Shown here one piece after another: positions 46,826 through 60,120 of a stretch of 64,000 bases of DNA. The position numbers and the translations under genes are program-made. Source of the DNA: Dyella jiangningensis. GTDB taxonomy: Bacteria; Pseudomonadota; Gammaproteobacteria; Xanthomonadales; Rhodanobacteraceae. Location of the stretch: NCBI RefSeq assembly GCF_003264855.1, contig NZ_NFZS01000003.1:1-64000 (forward strand), read 5' to 3'. Position 1 is the first letter of the stretch. Every line of letters begins with the position of its first letter. The notes under the pieces are model-generated. The model saw nothing but the letters and a program-made list of their open reading frames with translations. It was not told where the DNA came from and searched no databases.

Positions 46826-47593
46826 TCAGAAACGCACCAGCAGCGCCACGGCGATGCCCAGGGCCAGCACGGCGGCAGTGGCGATCAGCCACCACACCTC
46901 GCCGCGCGGACCGGCATCTTCCTCGGGCAGGTGTTCGGGCTCGGGAGGTGGCAGGACGATCTCGGGCTCAGGCTCCAGTCCCGGCGCATCGACGACGAAA
47001 CGGTGCATGCCCAGGCCGATCTGGTCGCCGGGGCGCAGGGTGGCCCGCTCGACCGGCGTGCCGTTCACGCGCAGCGGATAGCGTGCGGATTGCTGGCCCG
47101 CTTCCAGCCAGAGCTGGCCGTCGCGCCAGAGCACCGACATCGAAGCCGCCTCACCCTGCGGCAACTCGAGCGGAATGCGGCCCAGGGGACCCAGTTCCAA
47201 CTTGTCCTGCAGCGACAGCACGCGACCGGACAGGGGGCCGGCCACTGCGCGCAACGCCACCGTGCAGCGGCCTTCGGCGGGCACCGTGACGGGTGCGCTG
47301 TGGGCGGGTTCTTCGTCGGAACGCAGCAGCATGCGGCAGTCGCCCACGCTGAGGATGTCGCCAGCCCGAAGCAAGGCCTTCTCGCGGACGGGCCGTGCAT
47401 TGACGTACACGCGGTTGCCCTGCGGCAGCACCTGCAGCACCCAGCCGCGGCGGTCGAGCAGGATCTTGAGGTGATGGGTGCCGGCCTGGTGGGCGGCAAG
47501 GATCAGGTCGTTGTCCGGTGCGCTGCCGATCCGCAAGGCGGGGGCGTCCCAGTGGAAATCCTCTCGGGCCGAATTGGGAAACTCGATACGCAT
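46826..47593 (-). CDS. FHA-domain membrane protein
   Basis: A 255-aa protein with two forkhead-associated-like domains. The first (about residues 1-95) shows RIGSAPDNDLILAAHQAGTH and NRVYVNARPVREKALLRAGD. The second (about 105-205) is more degenerate (PLRVNGTPVERATLRPGD). A Pro/Glu-rich linker follows, then a single C-terminal membrane helix (about 233-252, WWLIATAAVLALGIAVALLV), making it tail-anchored. FHA domains normally bind phosphothreonine, so a partner kinase is expected elsewhere. It is divergent from the PHA-system gene. Function is unknown. Confidence 0.75.
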   Translation of the reverse strand: MRIEFPNSAREDFHWDAPALRIGSAPDNDLILAAHQAGTHHLKILLDRRGWVLQVLPQGNRVYVNARPVREKALLRAGDILSVGDCRMLLRSDEEPAHSAPVTVPAEGRCTVALRAVAGPLSGRVLSLQDKLELGPLGRIPLELPQGEAASMSVLWRDGQLWLEAGQQSARYPLRVNGTPVERATLRPGDQIGLGMHRFVVDAPGLEPEPEIVLPPPEPEHLPEEDAGPRGEVWWLIATAAVLALGIAVALLVRF

Positions 47594-47609
47594 CGGTGAA
47601 CCGCTGACT

Positions 47610-47623
47610 AGTCGCCGGCGACT
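47610..47623. promoter_or_regulatory. Perfect 14-bp palindrome in a divergent promoter region
   Basis: AGTCGCCGGCGACT lies 17 bp upstream of the FHA start and 73 bp upstream of the PHA-system gene. It could be an operator for one or both; the binding factor is unknown. Confidence 0.35.
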
Positions 47624-47695
47624 CTAGCAGATGCGTACGCACTCTCCGAGCACATCTGGCATAGGATGTGGGTTTACGTTTTGAAGGAGTAGGTC

Positions 47696-47971
47696 ATGCC
47701 GAAGATCGACATTCGCCGCCCCCATCAGCTGTCCATCGCCGAGGCCCGCGCCGTGGTCGATCAGGTCGCCGCGCGCATGCGCGAAAAGTTCGGCATGGAC
47801 GGCCAGTGGGAGGGCGACACCCTCCGTTTTTCCCGTCCCGGCGTGACCGGCAGCATTGCCGTGGGCAGCGACGCCATCCAGGTCACGGCCGAGCTTGGCA
47901 TGATGCTGGCGCCCCTCAAGGGCATGGTGGAACAGGAGATCCGTCGCAAGCTGGATGAGCACTTTGGCTGA
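47696..47971 (+). CDS. Polyhydroxyalkanoic acid system family protein
   Basis: A 91-aa protein of the family PHA_gran_rgn. It begins MPKIDIRRPHQLSIAEARAV and continues VAARMREKFGMDGQWEGDTL, RFSRPGVTGSIAVGSDAIQV and LGMMLAPLKGMVEQEIRRKL, the typical family course. Its role is unsettled; it has been linked with polyhydroxyalkanoate granules. AAGGAG is near the ATG. It is divergent from the FHA gene. Confidence 0.85.
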   Translation: MPKIDIRRPHQLSIAEARAVVDQVAARMREKFGMDGQWEGDTLRFSRPGVTGSIAVGSDAIQVTAELGMMLAPLKGMVEQEIRRKLDEHFG

Positions 47972-48054
47972 TATTTCTTTAACCATAAGAACTTCCGTGG
48001 CATAATCGACGGCTTACGCGGCCATGACGGCTGCTCTTGCCCCCACCGGAACGC

Positions 48055-48273
48055 ATGGCCAAAGACGACGTCATCGAAATGGAAGGTACGGTCCAGGAGA
48101 CCCTGCCCAACACCATGTTCCGCGTGCAGCTGGAAAACGGCCACGTCATCACGGCCCATATCTCCGGCCGCATGCGCAAGCATTACATCCGCATCCTCAC
48201 CGGCGACAAGGTGAAGGTCGAGATGACCCCGTACGACCTGACCAAGGGTCGTATCACCTACCGCATGAAGTAA
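48055..48273 (+). CDS. infA: Translation initiation factor IF-1
   Basis: A 72-aa OB-fold protein that binds the 30S A site in translation initiation. The exact family length from ATG 48055 ([20 protein letters not shown]) settles the start against an upstream in-frame ATG at 48037. [20 protein letters not shown] and [20 protein letters not shown] are standard. It converges on clpA with a terminator between. A CATAAT at 48001 may be its -10 element. Confidence 0.98.
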   Translation: MAKDDVIEMEGTVQETLPNTMFRVQLENGHVITAHISGRMRKHYIRILTGDKVKVEMTPYDLTKGRITYRMK

Positions 48274-48288
48274 GTACCGCTTTCACTC

Positions 48289-48372
48289 TGTAGGAGCGCA
48301 CCCAGTGCGCGACCGCAGGGTTTGGCGTCACCACTCCGTAGGCTTTTCGCGCACTGGGTGCACTCCTACAGG
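48289..48372. repeat. TGTAGGAGCGCACC-type palindromic repeat (copy D)
   Basis: TGTAGGAGCGCACCCAGTGC followed by GCGACC; opposite arm TTTTCGCGCACTGGGTGCAC followed by TCCTACAGG. It lies between infA and the terminator at 48384. Confidence 0.85.
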
Positions 48373-48383
48373 AAAGGTCACAA

Positions 48384-48413
48384 GAAAAAGGCCGCGCAAT
48401 GCGCGGCCTTTTT
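48384..48413. terminator. Bidirectional terminator between infA and clpA
   Basis: AAAAAGGCCGCGC / GCGCGGCCTTTTT with loop AAT, giving a 13-bp stem with A- and T-runs on both sides, suitable for both convergent genes. Confidence 0.93.
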
Positions 48414-48434
48414 CGTTTCCTGCTCCGAACTGGT

Positions 48435-50702
48435 TCAGACCACCGGCGCCGGCAGCTTCTCCGCCGCCTCGGTGCTGACCACCAGTTCGCCGTCCTTGAC
48501 GCTCAGGCTGACCTTGCCGCCGTCGGCCAGCTTGCCGAACAGCAGTTCGTCGGCCAGCGGGCGCTTCACCTTCTCCTGGATCACGCGGGCCATCGGACGG
48601 GCACCCATCTGCGGGTCGAAGCCATGCTCGGCCAACCAGCGGCGGGCGTCGGAGTCCACGTCCAGCGACACATGCTTCTCGGTCAGCTGGGCCTCCAGCT
48701 CGATCACGAACTTGTCCACGACACGCAGGATGTGGTCGAAGTCCAGCGGGTTGAACTGGATCACCGCGTCCAGGCGGTTGCGGAACTCCGGTGTAAAGGT
48801 GCGGCGGATCACTTCCATCGCGTCCATCGAATGGTTCTGCTTCACGAAGCCGATGCCACGGCGCGAGGCCTGCTGGGCGCCGGCGTTCGTGGTCATCACC
48901 ACGATGACGTTCTTGAAGTTGGCTTCACGACCGTTGGTATCGGTCAGCACGCCGCGATCCATCACCTGCAGCAGGATGTTGTACACATCCGGGTGCGCCT
49001 TCTCGATCTCGTCCAGCAACAGCACCGCATGCGGATGCTTGGTCACCGCCTCGGTGAGCAGGCCGCCCTGGTCGAAACCGACGTAGCCCGGAGGTGCGCC
49101 GACCAGGCGCGAGACCGAATGCGCTTCCATGTACTCGGACATGTCGAAGCGGATCATCTCGATGCCCAGCTGCATCGCCAGCTGCTTGGTCACCTCGGTC
49201 TTGCCCACGCCGGTGGGACCGGCGAGCAGGAAGCAACCGATCGGCTTGGAAGGGTCGGCGAGACCCGAACGCGCCATCTTGATCGACGCAGCCAGCGCCT
49301 CGATGGCGGGATCCTGGCCGAACACCACCATCTTCAGGTTGCGCTCGAGGTTCTTCAGCACATCACGGTCCGAGGCGGACACCTGCTTGGCCGGGATGCG
49401 CGCCATCTTGGCGACGATGTACTCGACCTCGGGCACGTCGACCTTGCCCGAACGCTGGTCGAGCGGCAGCAGCCGCTGGCGGGCGCCGGCCTCGTCGATC
49501 ACGTCGATGGCCTTGTCCGGCAGCAGCCGGTCGGGAATGTGCTTCACCGACAGGTCTACCGCGGCCTTCAGCGCCTCGTTGGTGTAGGCGACGTTGTGGT
49601 GCTCCTCGAAGCGGGAACGCAGGCCCTTGAGGATCTCGAAGCTGTCGGCCACGGTCGGCTCGACCACGTCGATCTTCTGGAAGCGACGGGCCAGCGCGCG
49701 GTCCTTCTCGAAGATGCCGCGGAATTCCTGGAAGGTGGTGGAACCGATGCAGCGCAGCTCGCCCGAAGCCAGCATGGGCTTGATCAGGTTGCTTGCGTCC
49801 ATGGTGCCGCCCGAGGCGGAACCTGCACCGATGATGGTGTGGATCTCATCGATGAACAGGATGGCGCCCGGCTGCTTCTTCAGCTGGCCGATCACCGCCT
49901 TCAGGCGCTTCTCGAAATCGCCGCGGTACTTGGTGCCCGCGACGAGGGCGCCGAGATCCAGCGACCAGATGGTGGCGTTTTCCAGCACCTCCGGCACGTC
50001 ACCATCGACGATGCGCTTGGCCAGGCCTTCGGCGAGCGCGGTCTTGCCCACGCCGGCCTCGCCCACGTAGAGCGGGTTGTTCTTGCGGCGGCGGCACAGC
50101 ACCTGGATGGTGCGCTCGATTTCGTCCTGGCGACCGATCAGCGGATCGATCTTGCCTTCCAGCGCCAACTCGTTGAGGTTGCTTGCGTATTCGCTGAGCG
50201 GGTTGCCCTTGGGCTCGCCGTCTTCGCTCTCACGCTCGCTGCCGGGCATGCTGCTCGACGGCTCGTCGCCGATCTTGGCGATGCCATGCGAGATGTAGTT
50301 GACCACGTCGAGGCGGGTGATCTCCTGCTGGTGCAGGAAATACACCGCGTGCGAATCCTTCTCGCCGAAGATGGCCACCAGCACGTTGGCGCCGGTGACT
50401 TCCTTACGGCCCGAGGACTGCACGTGATATACGGCACGCTGCAATACGCGCTGGAAGCCCAGCGTCGGCTGCGTGTCGCGCTCGTCGCCATGCGGCAGCA
50501 CGGGAACGGTCTCGGCGATGATTTTTTCCAGCTCGCGCGTGAGGCGCGGCAGGTCGACGCCACAGGCGCGCAGCGCGCCCAGGGCCGACTGGTTTTCGGT
50601 AAGCGCGAGCAGCAGGTGTTCCACCGTCATGAATTCATGACGCTGCTCACGGGCCTGTTTGTAGCACTGGCCGATGGTGACTTCGAGATCCTTGCTGAAC
50701 AT
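48435..50702 (-). CDS. clpA: ATP-dependent Clp protease ATP-binding subunit ClpA
   Basis: AAA+ unfoldase that feeds substrates to ClpP. It is 755 aa from ATG 50702 ([20 protein letters not shown]), preceded by GAGAAGG. The N-terminal Clp repeat domain binds ClpS. Two AAA+ modules follow: Walker [10 protein letters not shown], then [14 protein letters not shown], and GPTGVGKTE with [13 protein letters not shown]. The IGF/L loop that docks to ClpP appears as RGIGFVKQ. Length matches ClpA, not ClpB. It lies downstream of clpS on the same strand, as in most gammaproteobacteria. Confidence 0.97.
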   Translation of the reverse strand: MFSKDLEVTIGQCYKQAREQRHEFMTVEHLLLALTENQSALGALRACGVDLPRLTRELEKIIAETVPVLPHGDERDTQPTLGFQRVLQRAVYHVQSSGRKEVTGANVLVAIFGEKDSHAVYFLHQQEITRLDVVNYISHGIAKIGDEPSSSMPGSERESEDGEPKGNPLSEYASNLNELALEGKIDPLIGRQDEIERTIQVLCRRRKNNPLYVGEAGVGKTALAEGLAKRIVDGDVPEVLENATIWSLDLGALVAGTKYRGDFEKRLKAVIGQLKKQPGAILFIDEIHTIIGAGSASGGTMDASNLIKPMLASGELRCIGSTTFQEFRGIFEKDRALARRFQKIDVVEPTVADSFEILKGLRSRFEEHHNVAYTNEALKAAVDLSVKHIPDRLLPDKAIDVIDEAGARQRLLPLDQRSGKVDVPEVEYIVAKMARIPAKQVSASDRDVLKNLERNLKMVVFGQDPAIEALAASIKMARSGLADPSKPIGCFLLAGPTGVGKTEVTKQLAMQLGIEMIRFDMSEYMEAHSVSRLVGAPPGYVGFDQGGLLTEAVTKHPHAVLLLDEIEKAHPDVYNILLQVMDRGVLTDTNGREANFKNVIVVMTTNAGAQQASRRGIGFVKQNHSMDAMEVIRRTFTPEFRNRLDAVIQFNPLDFDHILRVVDKFVIELEAQLTEKHVSLDVDSDARRWLAEHGFDPQMGARPMARVIQEKVKRPLADELLFGKLADGGKVSLSVKDGELVVSTEAAEKLPAPVV

Positions 50703-50808
50703 CCGGACCTTCTCCGCTGTGTGGCAGGGCGGCAACGCCGCGATGGCTACAAAATGGGGGTGGCGGCTACTTGTTCAATATCTCCGAACAACCCCGTTTT
50801 GACAGGCG

Positions 50809-51135
50809 CTAAAGCTTTTCCATAGTGCACAACAAAGGATGCTGATGGGCACGTGAATATTCGTTTACCTGGGTGACCTTGGTTTCGGCCACCTCCCGCG
50901 TGAAGACCCCGCATACGCCCTTCCCGCGCGTATGGACGTGGAGCATCACCTGCACGGCGCGCTCCTGGTCGAGGTTGAAGAAGCTGCGCAGCACCTCGAC
51001 CACGAAATCCATCGGGGTGAAATCATCATTCAGCAGCACTACCTGGAAGAGAGGGGGGCGAGCCACCTCCGGTCGCGAGGTTTCGAGCGCCACGCCGTGA
51101 CCGCTGCCTTGTTCGTGTTCGGGTTCGTGAGCCAT
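50809..51135 (-). CDS. clpS: ClpAP adaptor protein ClpS
   Basis: Adaptor that binds N-degron substrates and delivers them to ClpA. It is 108 aa from ATG 51135. The core [20 protein letters not shown], then [36 protein letters not shown] shows the D-D-x-T-P binding loop. The start is chosen by length and homology; its Shine-Dalgarno is weak and distant. It lies 106 bp upstream of clpA on the same strand, so the two are probably co-regulated. Confidence 0.96.
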   Translation of the reverse strand: MAHEPEHEQGSGHGVALETSRPEVARPPLFQVVLLNDDFTPMDFVVEVLRSFFNLDQERAVQVMLHVHTRGKGVCGVFTREVAETKVTQVNEYSRAHQHPLLCTMEKL

Positions 51136-51290
51136 GGGTTCTACGTGAGATTCCTTGGGAAAAAGTATAGCGCCGCCATCCGGCATCGGCCTGTGCCGGC
51201 GGATGCGGTGCCTCGTGAAGACATGGTTGTCTCCAGGTAATGGCACAATGAGTGCTTTTCCAGTGCCGTCATCGCCGCCATATGGCTTCC

Positions 51291-51785
51291 ATGGCTGATT
51301 CTCCCTCCCTCTCCCGTCATTCCGTCTGGTGTCCGCATGTGACAGTCGCGTGCGTGGTGGCCGATGGCGACCGCTTCCTGATGGTCGAGGAGGAAGTGGG
51401 CGGCCGCGTTGCCTATAACCAGCCGGCGGGCCATCTGGACGACAAGGAGAGCCTGGTCACCGCCGCCGTGCGCGAGACGCTGGAGGAGACCGGCTGGACA
51501 GTGGCTCTGGAACATCTGGTTTCCGTCAACCAGTGGCGCAGCACCGAACACGGTGATGGCGTGGTTCGCTTCACCTTCGCTGCCCGCGCGCTCAGCCACG
51601 ACCCGACGCGCCCGCTTGATGACGGCATCCGGCGTGCCCTGTGGCTGACTCGCAGCGAAATCGCAGCGCTCGGTGAGCGACTGCGCAGTCCGCTGGTGCT
51701 GATGAGCATCGATGCCTGGCTGGCTGGACAGCGCTATCCGCTGGATCTGCTGCACAGCTTGCTGGACGAGGACCGGTTCCCGTGA
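51291..51785 (+). CDS. nudJ: Nudix hydrolase (NudJ-like)
   Basis: A 164-aa hydrolase with a complete Nudix box: G-x5-E-x7-R-E-x-x-E-E-x-G in [20 protein letters not shown] followed by TGW. Before it comes [20 protein letters not shown], as in NudJ, a phosphatase of nucleoside diphosphates and thiamine or prenyl pyrophosphates. The start is uncertain: ATG 51291, ATG 51282 and GTG 51252 are in frame. The stop overlaps the mnmA GTG start by 4 bp. The order nudJ-mnmA-hflD matches E. coli (nudJ-mnmA-hflD-purB), which supports the name. Confidence 0.85.
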   Translation: MADSPSLSRHSVWCPHVTVACVVADGDRFLMVEEEVGGRVAYNQPAGHLDDKESLVTAAVRETLEETGWTVALEHLVSVNQWRSTEHGDGVVRFTFAARALSHDPTRPLDDGIRRALWLTRSEIAALGERLRSPLVLMSIDAWLAGQRYPLDLLHSLLDEDRFP

Positions 51786-52921
51786 GGGTCATGCTCGGCA
51801 TTTCCGGCGGCGTGGACTCGTCCGTGGCGGCGCTGCTGTTGCAGCAGGCCGGCTATGAGGTCGAAGGCCTGTTCATGCAGAACTGGGAAGAGGACGACCG
51901 CGACGGCCCCTGCACCACCGATGCCGACCGCAAGGATGCCGTGGCAGTGTGCGGGCGCCTGGGCATTCCCTTCCACGCGCGCAATTTCGCGGCGGAGTAC
52001 TGGGACGGCGTGTTCGAGCATTTTCTCGCCGAATACCGCGCCGGCCGCACGCCTAACCCGGACGTGCTGTGCAACCGCGAGATCAAGTTCAAGACCTTCC
52101 TCGATGAAGCGCATGCGCTCGGTGCCGACAAGATCGCCACCGGCCACTACGCCCGCGTGGATTTCCACCAGGACAAGTACCGCCTGCTGCGCGCCGTCGA
52201 CGCCTCCAAGGACCAGACCTACTTCCTGCATGCACTGGGCCAGCAGCAATTGGCGGCTACGCTGTTTCCGGTGGGCGAGATCGAGAAGCCGCTGGTCCGG
52301 CGCATGGCGCAGGATGCGGCGTTGCCGACCCACGCCAAGAAGGATTCCACCGGCATCTGCTTCATCGGGGAGCGCGATTTCCGCAGCTTCCTCGCGCAAT
52401 ACATCCCTGCACAGCCCGGTCCGATGCGTACGCCCGACGGCGAAACGGTCGGCGAACACCAGGGTGTCATGTATTACACGTTGGGCCAGCGCAACGGTCT
52501 TGGCATCGGTGGCCGCCACGGCGCCAGCGGCGAGGCGTGGTACGTGGTCGGCAAGGACGTGCCCGGCAACGTGCTCTACGTGGCCCAGGGCGGCGAGAAC
52601 CATTGGCTGTATTCGCGTCGCCTCCATGCGGAGCCCGCCAACTGGGTCGCCGGCCAACCGCCGGCCCTGCGTTTCCGCTGCACGGCGAAGACGCGCTACC
52701 GTCAGCCGGACCAGGCTTGTGAAGTCACCGTGCTCGCAGATGGCCTAGAAGTGGCCTTCGACGAACCGCAGCGCGCCGTCACGCCGGGGCAGTCGGTGGT
52801 GTTCTATGACGGCGAGTCCTGCCTCGGCGGCGCCGTGATCGATCGCACCGACGCTCCCTACGGCGGCTGGAATGATGCGCCGCCCTCCCCCGCCACCATC
52901 GAGTCCCTTTCCGGTGTTTGA
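51782..52921 (+). CDS. mnmA: tRNA 2-thiouridine synthetase MnmA
   Basis: Thiolates uridine 34 of tRNA-Lys, -Glu and -Gln. The 379-aa protein starts at GTG 51782, overlapping the Nudix stop as GTGA. The PP-loop [15 protein letters not shown], the catalytic cysteines in [12 protein letters not shown] and [11 protein letters not shown], and [10 protein letters not shown] are as expected. Translational coupling with nudJ is implied. hflD starts 10 bp downstream. Confidence 0.97.
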   Translation: MRVMLGISGGVDSSVAALLLQQAGYEVEGLFMQNWEEDDRDGPCTTDADRKDAVAVCGRLGIPFHARNFAAEYWDGVFEHFLAEYRAGRTPNPDVLCNREIKFKTFLDEAHALGADKIATGHYARVDFHQDKYRLLRAVDASKDQTYFLHALGQQQLAATLFPVGEIEKPLVRRMAQDAALPTHAKKDSTGICFIGERDFRSFLAQYIPAQPGPMRTPDGETVGEHQGVMYYTLGQRNGLGIGGRHGASGEAWYVVGKDVPGNVLYVAQGGENHWLYSRRLHAEPANWVAGQPPALRFRCTAKTRYRQPDQACEVTVLADGLEVAFDEPQRAVTPGQSVVFYDGESCLGGAVIDRTDAPYGGWNDAPPSPATIESLSGV

Positions 52922-52931
52922 AGCTTTCGCC

Positions 52932-53555
52932 ATGAACGAAGAGCGCGTGCTCGCCCTGGCCGGTTTGTTCCAGGCCGCCACGCTCGCCCAGCAACTGGCC
53001 AACGACGGCCGCTGCGACGAAACCGCGATGGCGGGCAGCATCGCCAGCGTGTTCCGCATCGACGCACCCTCCGTGGTGGGCGTGTATGGGGATGTTTCGG
53101 CGGTGCGCCTGGGCCTGCGCCAGCTGATCACCTTGCTGGACGAGAGCAACCGTGATGTAGCGATCACCCGCATGGCCTTCACCGTGATGCGCCTGGAGCG
53201 CAGCCTGGCGCGCCGCAGCGACCTGCTGGATCAGCTGCAGCAGGGCATCGTGTCGGCGCAGCGCCAGGTCGAGCACTTCGGCCAGGATTCCCCGCAGGTG
53301 GTGAAGCGGCTCGCCGAGCTTTACGCCACTACGCTGTCCACGCTCAAGCCGCGCGTGATGGTCACCGGCAATCCGCAGCAGTTGCAGCAGCCGGCCGTGG
53401 TGGAAAAGGTGCGCGCCAGCCTGCTGGCGGCGGTGCGCTCGGCGGTGCTGTGGCGGCAGCTGGGTGGGCGCCAGTGGCAGATGCTGCTGTATCGCAAGCA
53501 GTGCGGCATGCTGGCGCGCGGGTTGCTGACGGGGTCGACGATCAGCAATTCCTGA
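52932..53555 (+). CDS. hflD: High-frequency lysogenisation protein HflD homologue
   Basis: A 207-aa mostly helical protein, peripheral to the membrane in E. coli, where it restricts lambda CII. It starts MNEERVLALAGLFQAATLAQ with typical VYGDVSAVRLGLRQLITLLD and RYKQCGMLARGL-like C-terminus (RKQCGMLARGLLTGS). An in-frame ATG at 52872 would overlap mnmA and is not favoured. It lies 10 bp after mnmA, so it is part of the nudJ-mnmA-hflD operon. In E. coli purB follows, but here it is replaced by a palindromic repeat region. Confidence 0.93.
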   Translation: MNEERVLALAGLFQAATLAQQLANDGRCDETAMAGSIASVFRIDAPSVVGVYGDVSAVRLGLRQLITLLDESNRDVAITRMAFTVMRLERSLARRSDLLDQLQQGIVSAQRQVEHFGQDSPQVVKRLAELYATTLSTLKPRVMVTGNPQQLQQPAVVEKVRASLLAAVRSAVLWRQLGGRQWQMLLYRKQCGMLARGLLTGSTISNS

Positions 53556-53564
53556 TCCAACGCC

Positions 53565-53805
53565 GTGTGCGCTGATCGCGCACGGTTGCTCCTGCGAAAG
53601 AGCGGGCGTCGCCTCATGCTCCGTGCAGGAGCACACGGTGTGCGCGACCGCGGAGCTCGGCATTTCCGCTCCGTAGGCTTGTACCGCACAGGGTGCGCTC
53701 CCACAGAAAGAGAGCAGCCACGATCGATCGGCTACAAACGCGAGGCCGTGAGCTCCGGGCCTCTGCGCTCCGCTCGCTTTTCGCGCACTGGGTGCGCTCC
53801 TACAA
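53565..53805. repeat. TGTAGGAGCGCACC-type palindromic repeats (copy E, two imperfect units)
   Basis: One unit is degenerate (GTGCAGGAGCACACGGTGTG ... CGCACAGGGTGCGCTCCC), followed by a right-arm unit TTTTCGCGCACTGGGTGCGC TCCTAC near 53779-53805. It fills the gap between hflD and the convergent MFS gene and may serve as their terminator. Confidence 0.7.
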
Positions 53806-55122
53806 GAGCTGTTGGTCGCCGTTGCGCCTGGACAGCATCAGCCATAGGGCTGCCAGTACGCTGACCACCGCCGTCATCGCCACGTAGTGCGCGGGCGCCA
53901 TGCGGCCGACGCGTTCGCCGAGATAGCTGATCAGCGTCGCCGTCACCGCGCCGAACGCCGCATAGGCCACGTTGTAGGCGAACGAGATGCCCGAATAGCG
54001 GATGGGTGCGGGAAACGCCATCACCATCACCGTCGGCACCACGCCCACGCTTCCCACCAGGAAGCCGGTCAACGCATACAGCGGCAGGAAATGCGCGCCG
54101 CCGGCTTCGAGGTCGGCGAACAACGCATAGGTGACCGCGATCAAGGCCAGCGAGCCCACCAGCAGCGCGCGGGCGGCGCCGATCCGGTCGGTGAGCCAGC
54201 CGTAGGCCAGGCAACCCAGGCCCAGGCAGAAGGCCGCCACGCTGTTGCCGAGGAAGGCCACGTCCGGCGCGATGCCGAACGGCTTCTGCGCGAGGTTCGG
54301 CAGCATCAGGATCAGCACGAGAATGGCCGCGGTGAGCGTCCACGTCACCGCCATCGACAGCAGCACGCTGCCGCCGTGGCCGGCCAGCACGGTGCGCAGG
54401 GGCAGCTCGCGGCTCAGCGCCTTGCGCTCCTGAAGCTCGGCGAACACCGGTGTTTCGCTGAGCCAGCGGCGCAGCCACACGGCGATGAAACCGAACACGC
54501 CGCCCAACAGGAACGGCAGGCGCCAACCCCAGCCGAGCACCTGTTCCGGCGCGAGATGATGGTTGATCCAAGCCGCCGTCAGCGAGCCGATCAGGATGCC
54601 GGCGGTGAGGCCGGAAGTGAGGCAGGCGCAGGCAAAACCCACGCGGCCGGGCGGCGCGTGCTCGGCCACGAACACCCAGGCGCCAGGCACTTCGCCGCCG
54701 ATCGCCACGCCCTGCACCACCCGCATCACCAGCAGCAATACCGGCGCCAGCACGCCCACCTGCGCATAGACCGGCAGCAGGCCAATCGCCAGGGTGGGCA
54801 GCGCCATCAGGAACACGCTTAGCGTGAACATGCGTTTGCGGCCCTGCCGGTCGCCGAAGTGCGCCATCACGATGCCGCCCAGCGGGCGCGCGAGGTAACC
54901 GGCGGCAAAGATGCCGTACACCTGCAACTGGGCCAGCCAGGGTGCGGTGTTGGGTGGAAAGAACAGGTGGCTGAGCGGCAGCGCGAAGAACACGAACACC
55001 ACGAAGTCGTAGAACTCCAGCGCACCGCCCAGCGAGGCGAGCAGCAGGGTCTGGATATCGCGACCGGACAGCGCGCGGCTGGCAGGCGCCATCGAAGAAG
55101 TGGACGAAACGACTTGCGCCAT
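53800..55122 (-). CDS. MFS transporter, metabolite:H+ symporter (MHS) family
   Basis: A 440-aa inner-membrane transporter with about twelve helices. MHS-type signatures are seen: LGGALEFYDFVVFVFFALPL near residue 30, GIFAAGYLARPLGGIVMAHF-GDRQGRKR in loop 2-3, and EVPGAWVFVAEHAPPGRVG. Relatives carry proline, glycine betaine, citrate, alpha-ketoglutarate or shikimate; the substrate here is not known. It is transcribed alone, toward the palindromic repeats after hflD. Confidence 0.88.
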   Translation of the reverse strand: MAQVVSSTSSMAPASRALSGRDIQTLLLASLGGALEFYDFVVFVFFALPLSHLFFPPNTAPWLAQLQVYGIFAAGYLARPLGGIVMAHFGDRQGRKRMFTLSVFLMALPTLAIGLLPVYAQVGVLAPVLLLVMRVVQGVAIGGEVPGAWVFVAEHAPPGRVGFACACLTSGLTAGILIGSLTAAWINHHLAPEQVLGWGWRLPFLLGGVFGFIAVWLRRWLSETPVFAELQERKALSRELPLRTVLAGHGGSVLLSMAVTWTLTAAILVLILMLPNLAQKPFGIAPDVAFLGNSVAAFCLGLGCLAYGWLTDRIGAARALLVGSLALIAVTYALFADLEAGGAHFLPLYALTGFLVGSVGVVPTVMVMAFPAPIRYSGISFAYNVAYAAFGAVTATLISYLGERVGRMAPAHYVAMTAVVSVLAALWLMLSRRNGDQQLL

Positions 55123-55394
55123 CGGCAGTCCCAGGCTCTATGTGTAGGCGACGCGGCAGCATACACAAAGGCAAGGTCCGGAAACCCGGTCAGCCTTCAT
55201 CCAATCGCGATCTCGGGTTTTGTTAGCCTATGGCCGCCCGGGCATCCCCCGGGAGCGACATCGGGTCAGGAGCAGCATGGAAACCATGCAAGGATGCGCG
55301 AGAGCTTTCCCCTGAAACCAAGGGGTGCCCTGCTCCGTGTCGCGGCCAGCGTCCGCGCCATCGACCAGGGCATCCCACAGCAAGGAGAGTCCCC

Positions 55395-56156
55395 ATGAAC
55401 ATGGGCAAGCGTTTGGGAGCTGAGTTCTTCGGTACGTTCTGGCTGGTCTTTGGCGGTTGCGGCAGTGCGGTGTTCGCCGCAGCCTTTCCCGAGTTGGGCA
55501 TCGGTTTCGCCGGTGTGGCGCTCGCCTTCGGTCTCACCGTGGTCACCATGGCGTACGCCGTGGGGCATATTTCCGGCGCCCATTTCAACCCGGCGGTGAC
55601 GGCGGGCCTGTGGGCCGGCGGCCGTTTCCCGGCCAAGGACGTAGTGCCTTATTGGATCGCGCAGGTCATCGGCGGCATCGTGGCCGGCGGCACCATCTAC
55701 CTGATCGCCAGCGGCAGGCCCGAGTTCGACCCGGTCGCGGGCGGCTTCGCCTCCAATGGCTATGGCGAGCACTCGCCGGGGCACTACTCGTTGCAGGCCT
55801 GCGTCGTCGCCGAGTTCGTGTTGACTGCGTTCTTCCTGATCGTGATCAACGGCACCACGCACAAGCTGGCGCCGACGGGCTTCGCACCGCTGGCGATCGG
55901 CCTCACCCTCACGCTCATCCACCTGATTTCGATCCCCATCACCAACACCTCGGTCAACCCGGCGCGCAGTACGGCGGTCGCCGTGTTCCAGGGAAGCTGG
56001 GCCATGGGACAGCTGTGGATGTTCTGGGTGGTCCCGTTGATCGGCGGCGTCGTGGGCGGGTTGATCTATCGCTACCTGCTGGGTCCGGAAACGATCGCCT
56101 CGTCCGGGTCGTCGCCTTCGCCGGACGTCATTGCGGCCAAAGCCGGCGCCCAGTGA
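55395..56156 (+). CDS. aqpZ: Aquaporin Z
   Basis: A 253-aa six-helix water channel of the inner membrane. It shows both NPA motifs (HFNPAVT and VNPARST), the opening [19 protein letters not shown] and the selectivity-filter arginine just after the second NPA, as expected for water-selective AqpZ. AAGGAG precedes the ATG (MNMGKRLG). The C-terminal tail after the last helix (about 20 residues, Ser/Ala-rich) is longer than in E. coli. It is a single gene, convergent with the VOC gene. Confidence 0.96.
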   Translation: MNMGKRLGAEFFGTFWLVFGGCGSAVFAAAFPELGIGFAGVALAFGLTVVTMAYAVGHISGAHFNPAVTAGLWAGGRFPAKDVVPYWIAQVIGGIVAGGTIYLIASGRPEFDPVAGGFASNGYGEHSPGHYSLQACVVAEFVLTAFFLIVINGTTHKLAPTGFAPLAIGLTLTLIHLISIPITNTSVNPARSTAVAVFQGSWAMGQLWMFWVVPLIGGVVGGLIYRYLLGPETIASSGSSPSPDVIAAKAGAQ

Positions 56157-56182
56157 CTAAGGGGTCAGTCCGGACAGGTGCG

Positions 56183-56207
56183 GGATCCCGGCGTCTTGCC
56201 GGGATCC
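56183..56207. terminator. Hairpin between convergent aqpZ and VOC genes
   Basis: A perfect 10-bp stem GGATCCCGGC / GCCGGGATCC with loop GTCTT. No T-run follows, so termination is plausible but not certain. Confidence 0.5.
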
Positions 56208-56252
56208 TCATCGGGCTCGCACGCCCTCGCGGCGACTGACACGATCAAGTCC

Positions 56253-56642
56253 TTACTGCTCGTACAACTCGATCGGCAGATCGTCCGGGTCGGCGAAGAA
56301 GGTGAAGCGCCTGCCCGTGTATTCGTCGACGCGCACGGGCTCGCAAGCCACGCCACGCGCGGTCAGCGTCGCGATCACCGCATCGATGTCCGGCACGGCA
56401 AACGCCAGGTGGCGCAGTCCCTGCGCTTCCGGTCGCGATGGGCGCGACGGCGGCGAAGGAAAGGAGAACAGCTCCAGGCTGACGCCGGGGCTCACCTCCA
56501 GATCGAGCTTCCAGGAATCGCGTTCGGCGCGGTACACCTCGCGGACGATGCGAAAACCCAGTGTCTCGCTGTAGAACGCCTTGGAGCGCGCGTAATCGAA
56601 ACAAATCAGCGCCACATGGTGGATGGCGGGCAACAACGACAT
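56253..56642 (-). CDS. VOC-family protein (glyoxalase/dioxygenase fold, YaeR-like)
   Basis: A 129-aa metalloenzyme-fold protein. HHVALICFDYARSKAFYSET, then LGFRIVREVYRAERDSWKLD, LRHLAFAVPDIDAVIATLTA and FFADPDDLPIELYEQ follow the pattern of YaeR-type glyoxalase/bleomycin-resistance-superfamily proteins, with metal-binding His and Glu residues. Substrate unknown. The ATG at 56642 lies 4 bp after the epmA stop; an ATG at 56660 would overlap epmA. It is last in the run ligA-epmA-VOC. Confidence 0.87.
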   Translation of the reverse strand: MSLLPAIHHVALICFDYARSKAFYSETLGFRIVREVYRAERDSWKLDLEVSPGVSLELFSFPSPPSRPSRPEAQGLRHLAFAVPDIDAVIATLTARGVACEPVRVDEYTGRRFTFFADPDDLPIELYEQ

Positions 56643-56646
56643 CGGA

Positions 56647-60014
<3,368 letters not shown>

Positions 60015-60120
60015 TTACCGGGACTGGCGCCGGTTTCGGATTTGCTAAGCGCAGCGAAAGTCGCGCGGAGTAGTGTCCCAACCGGCATTTCGAAGCCGTT
60101 GTTCCAACGGGAGGCGAACC

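Noticed and set aside
48399-50825. 808-codon plus-strand frame antisense to clpA
   Set aside because: Same cause; ClpA with two AAA+ modules explains the region.
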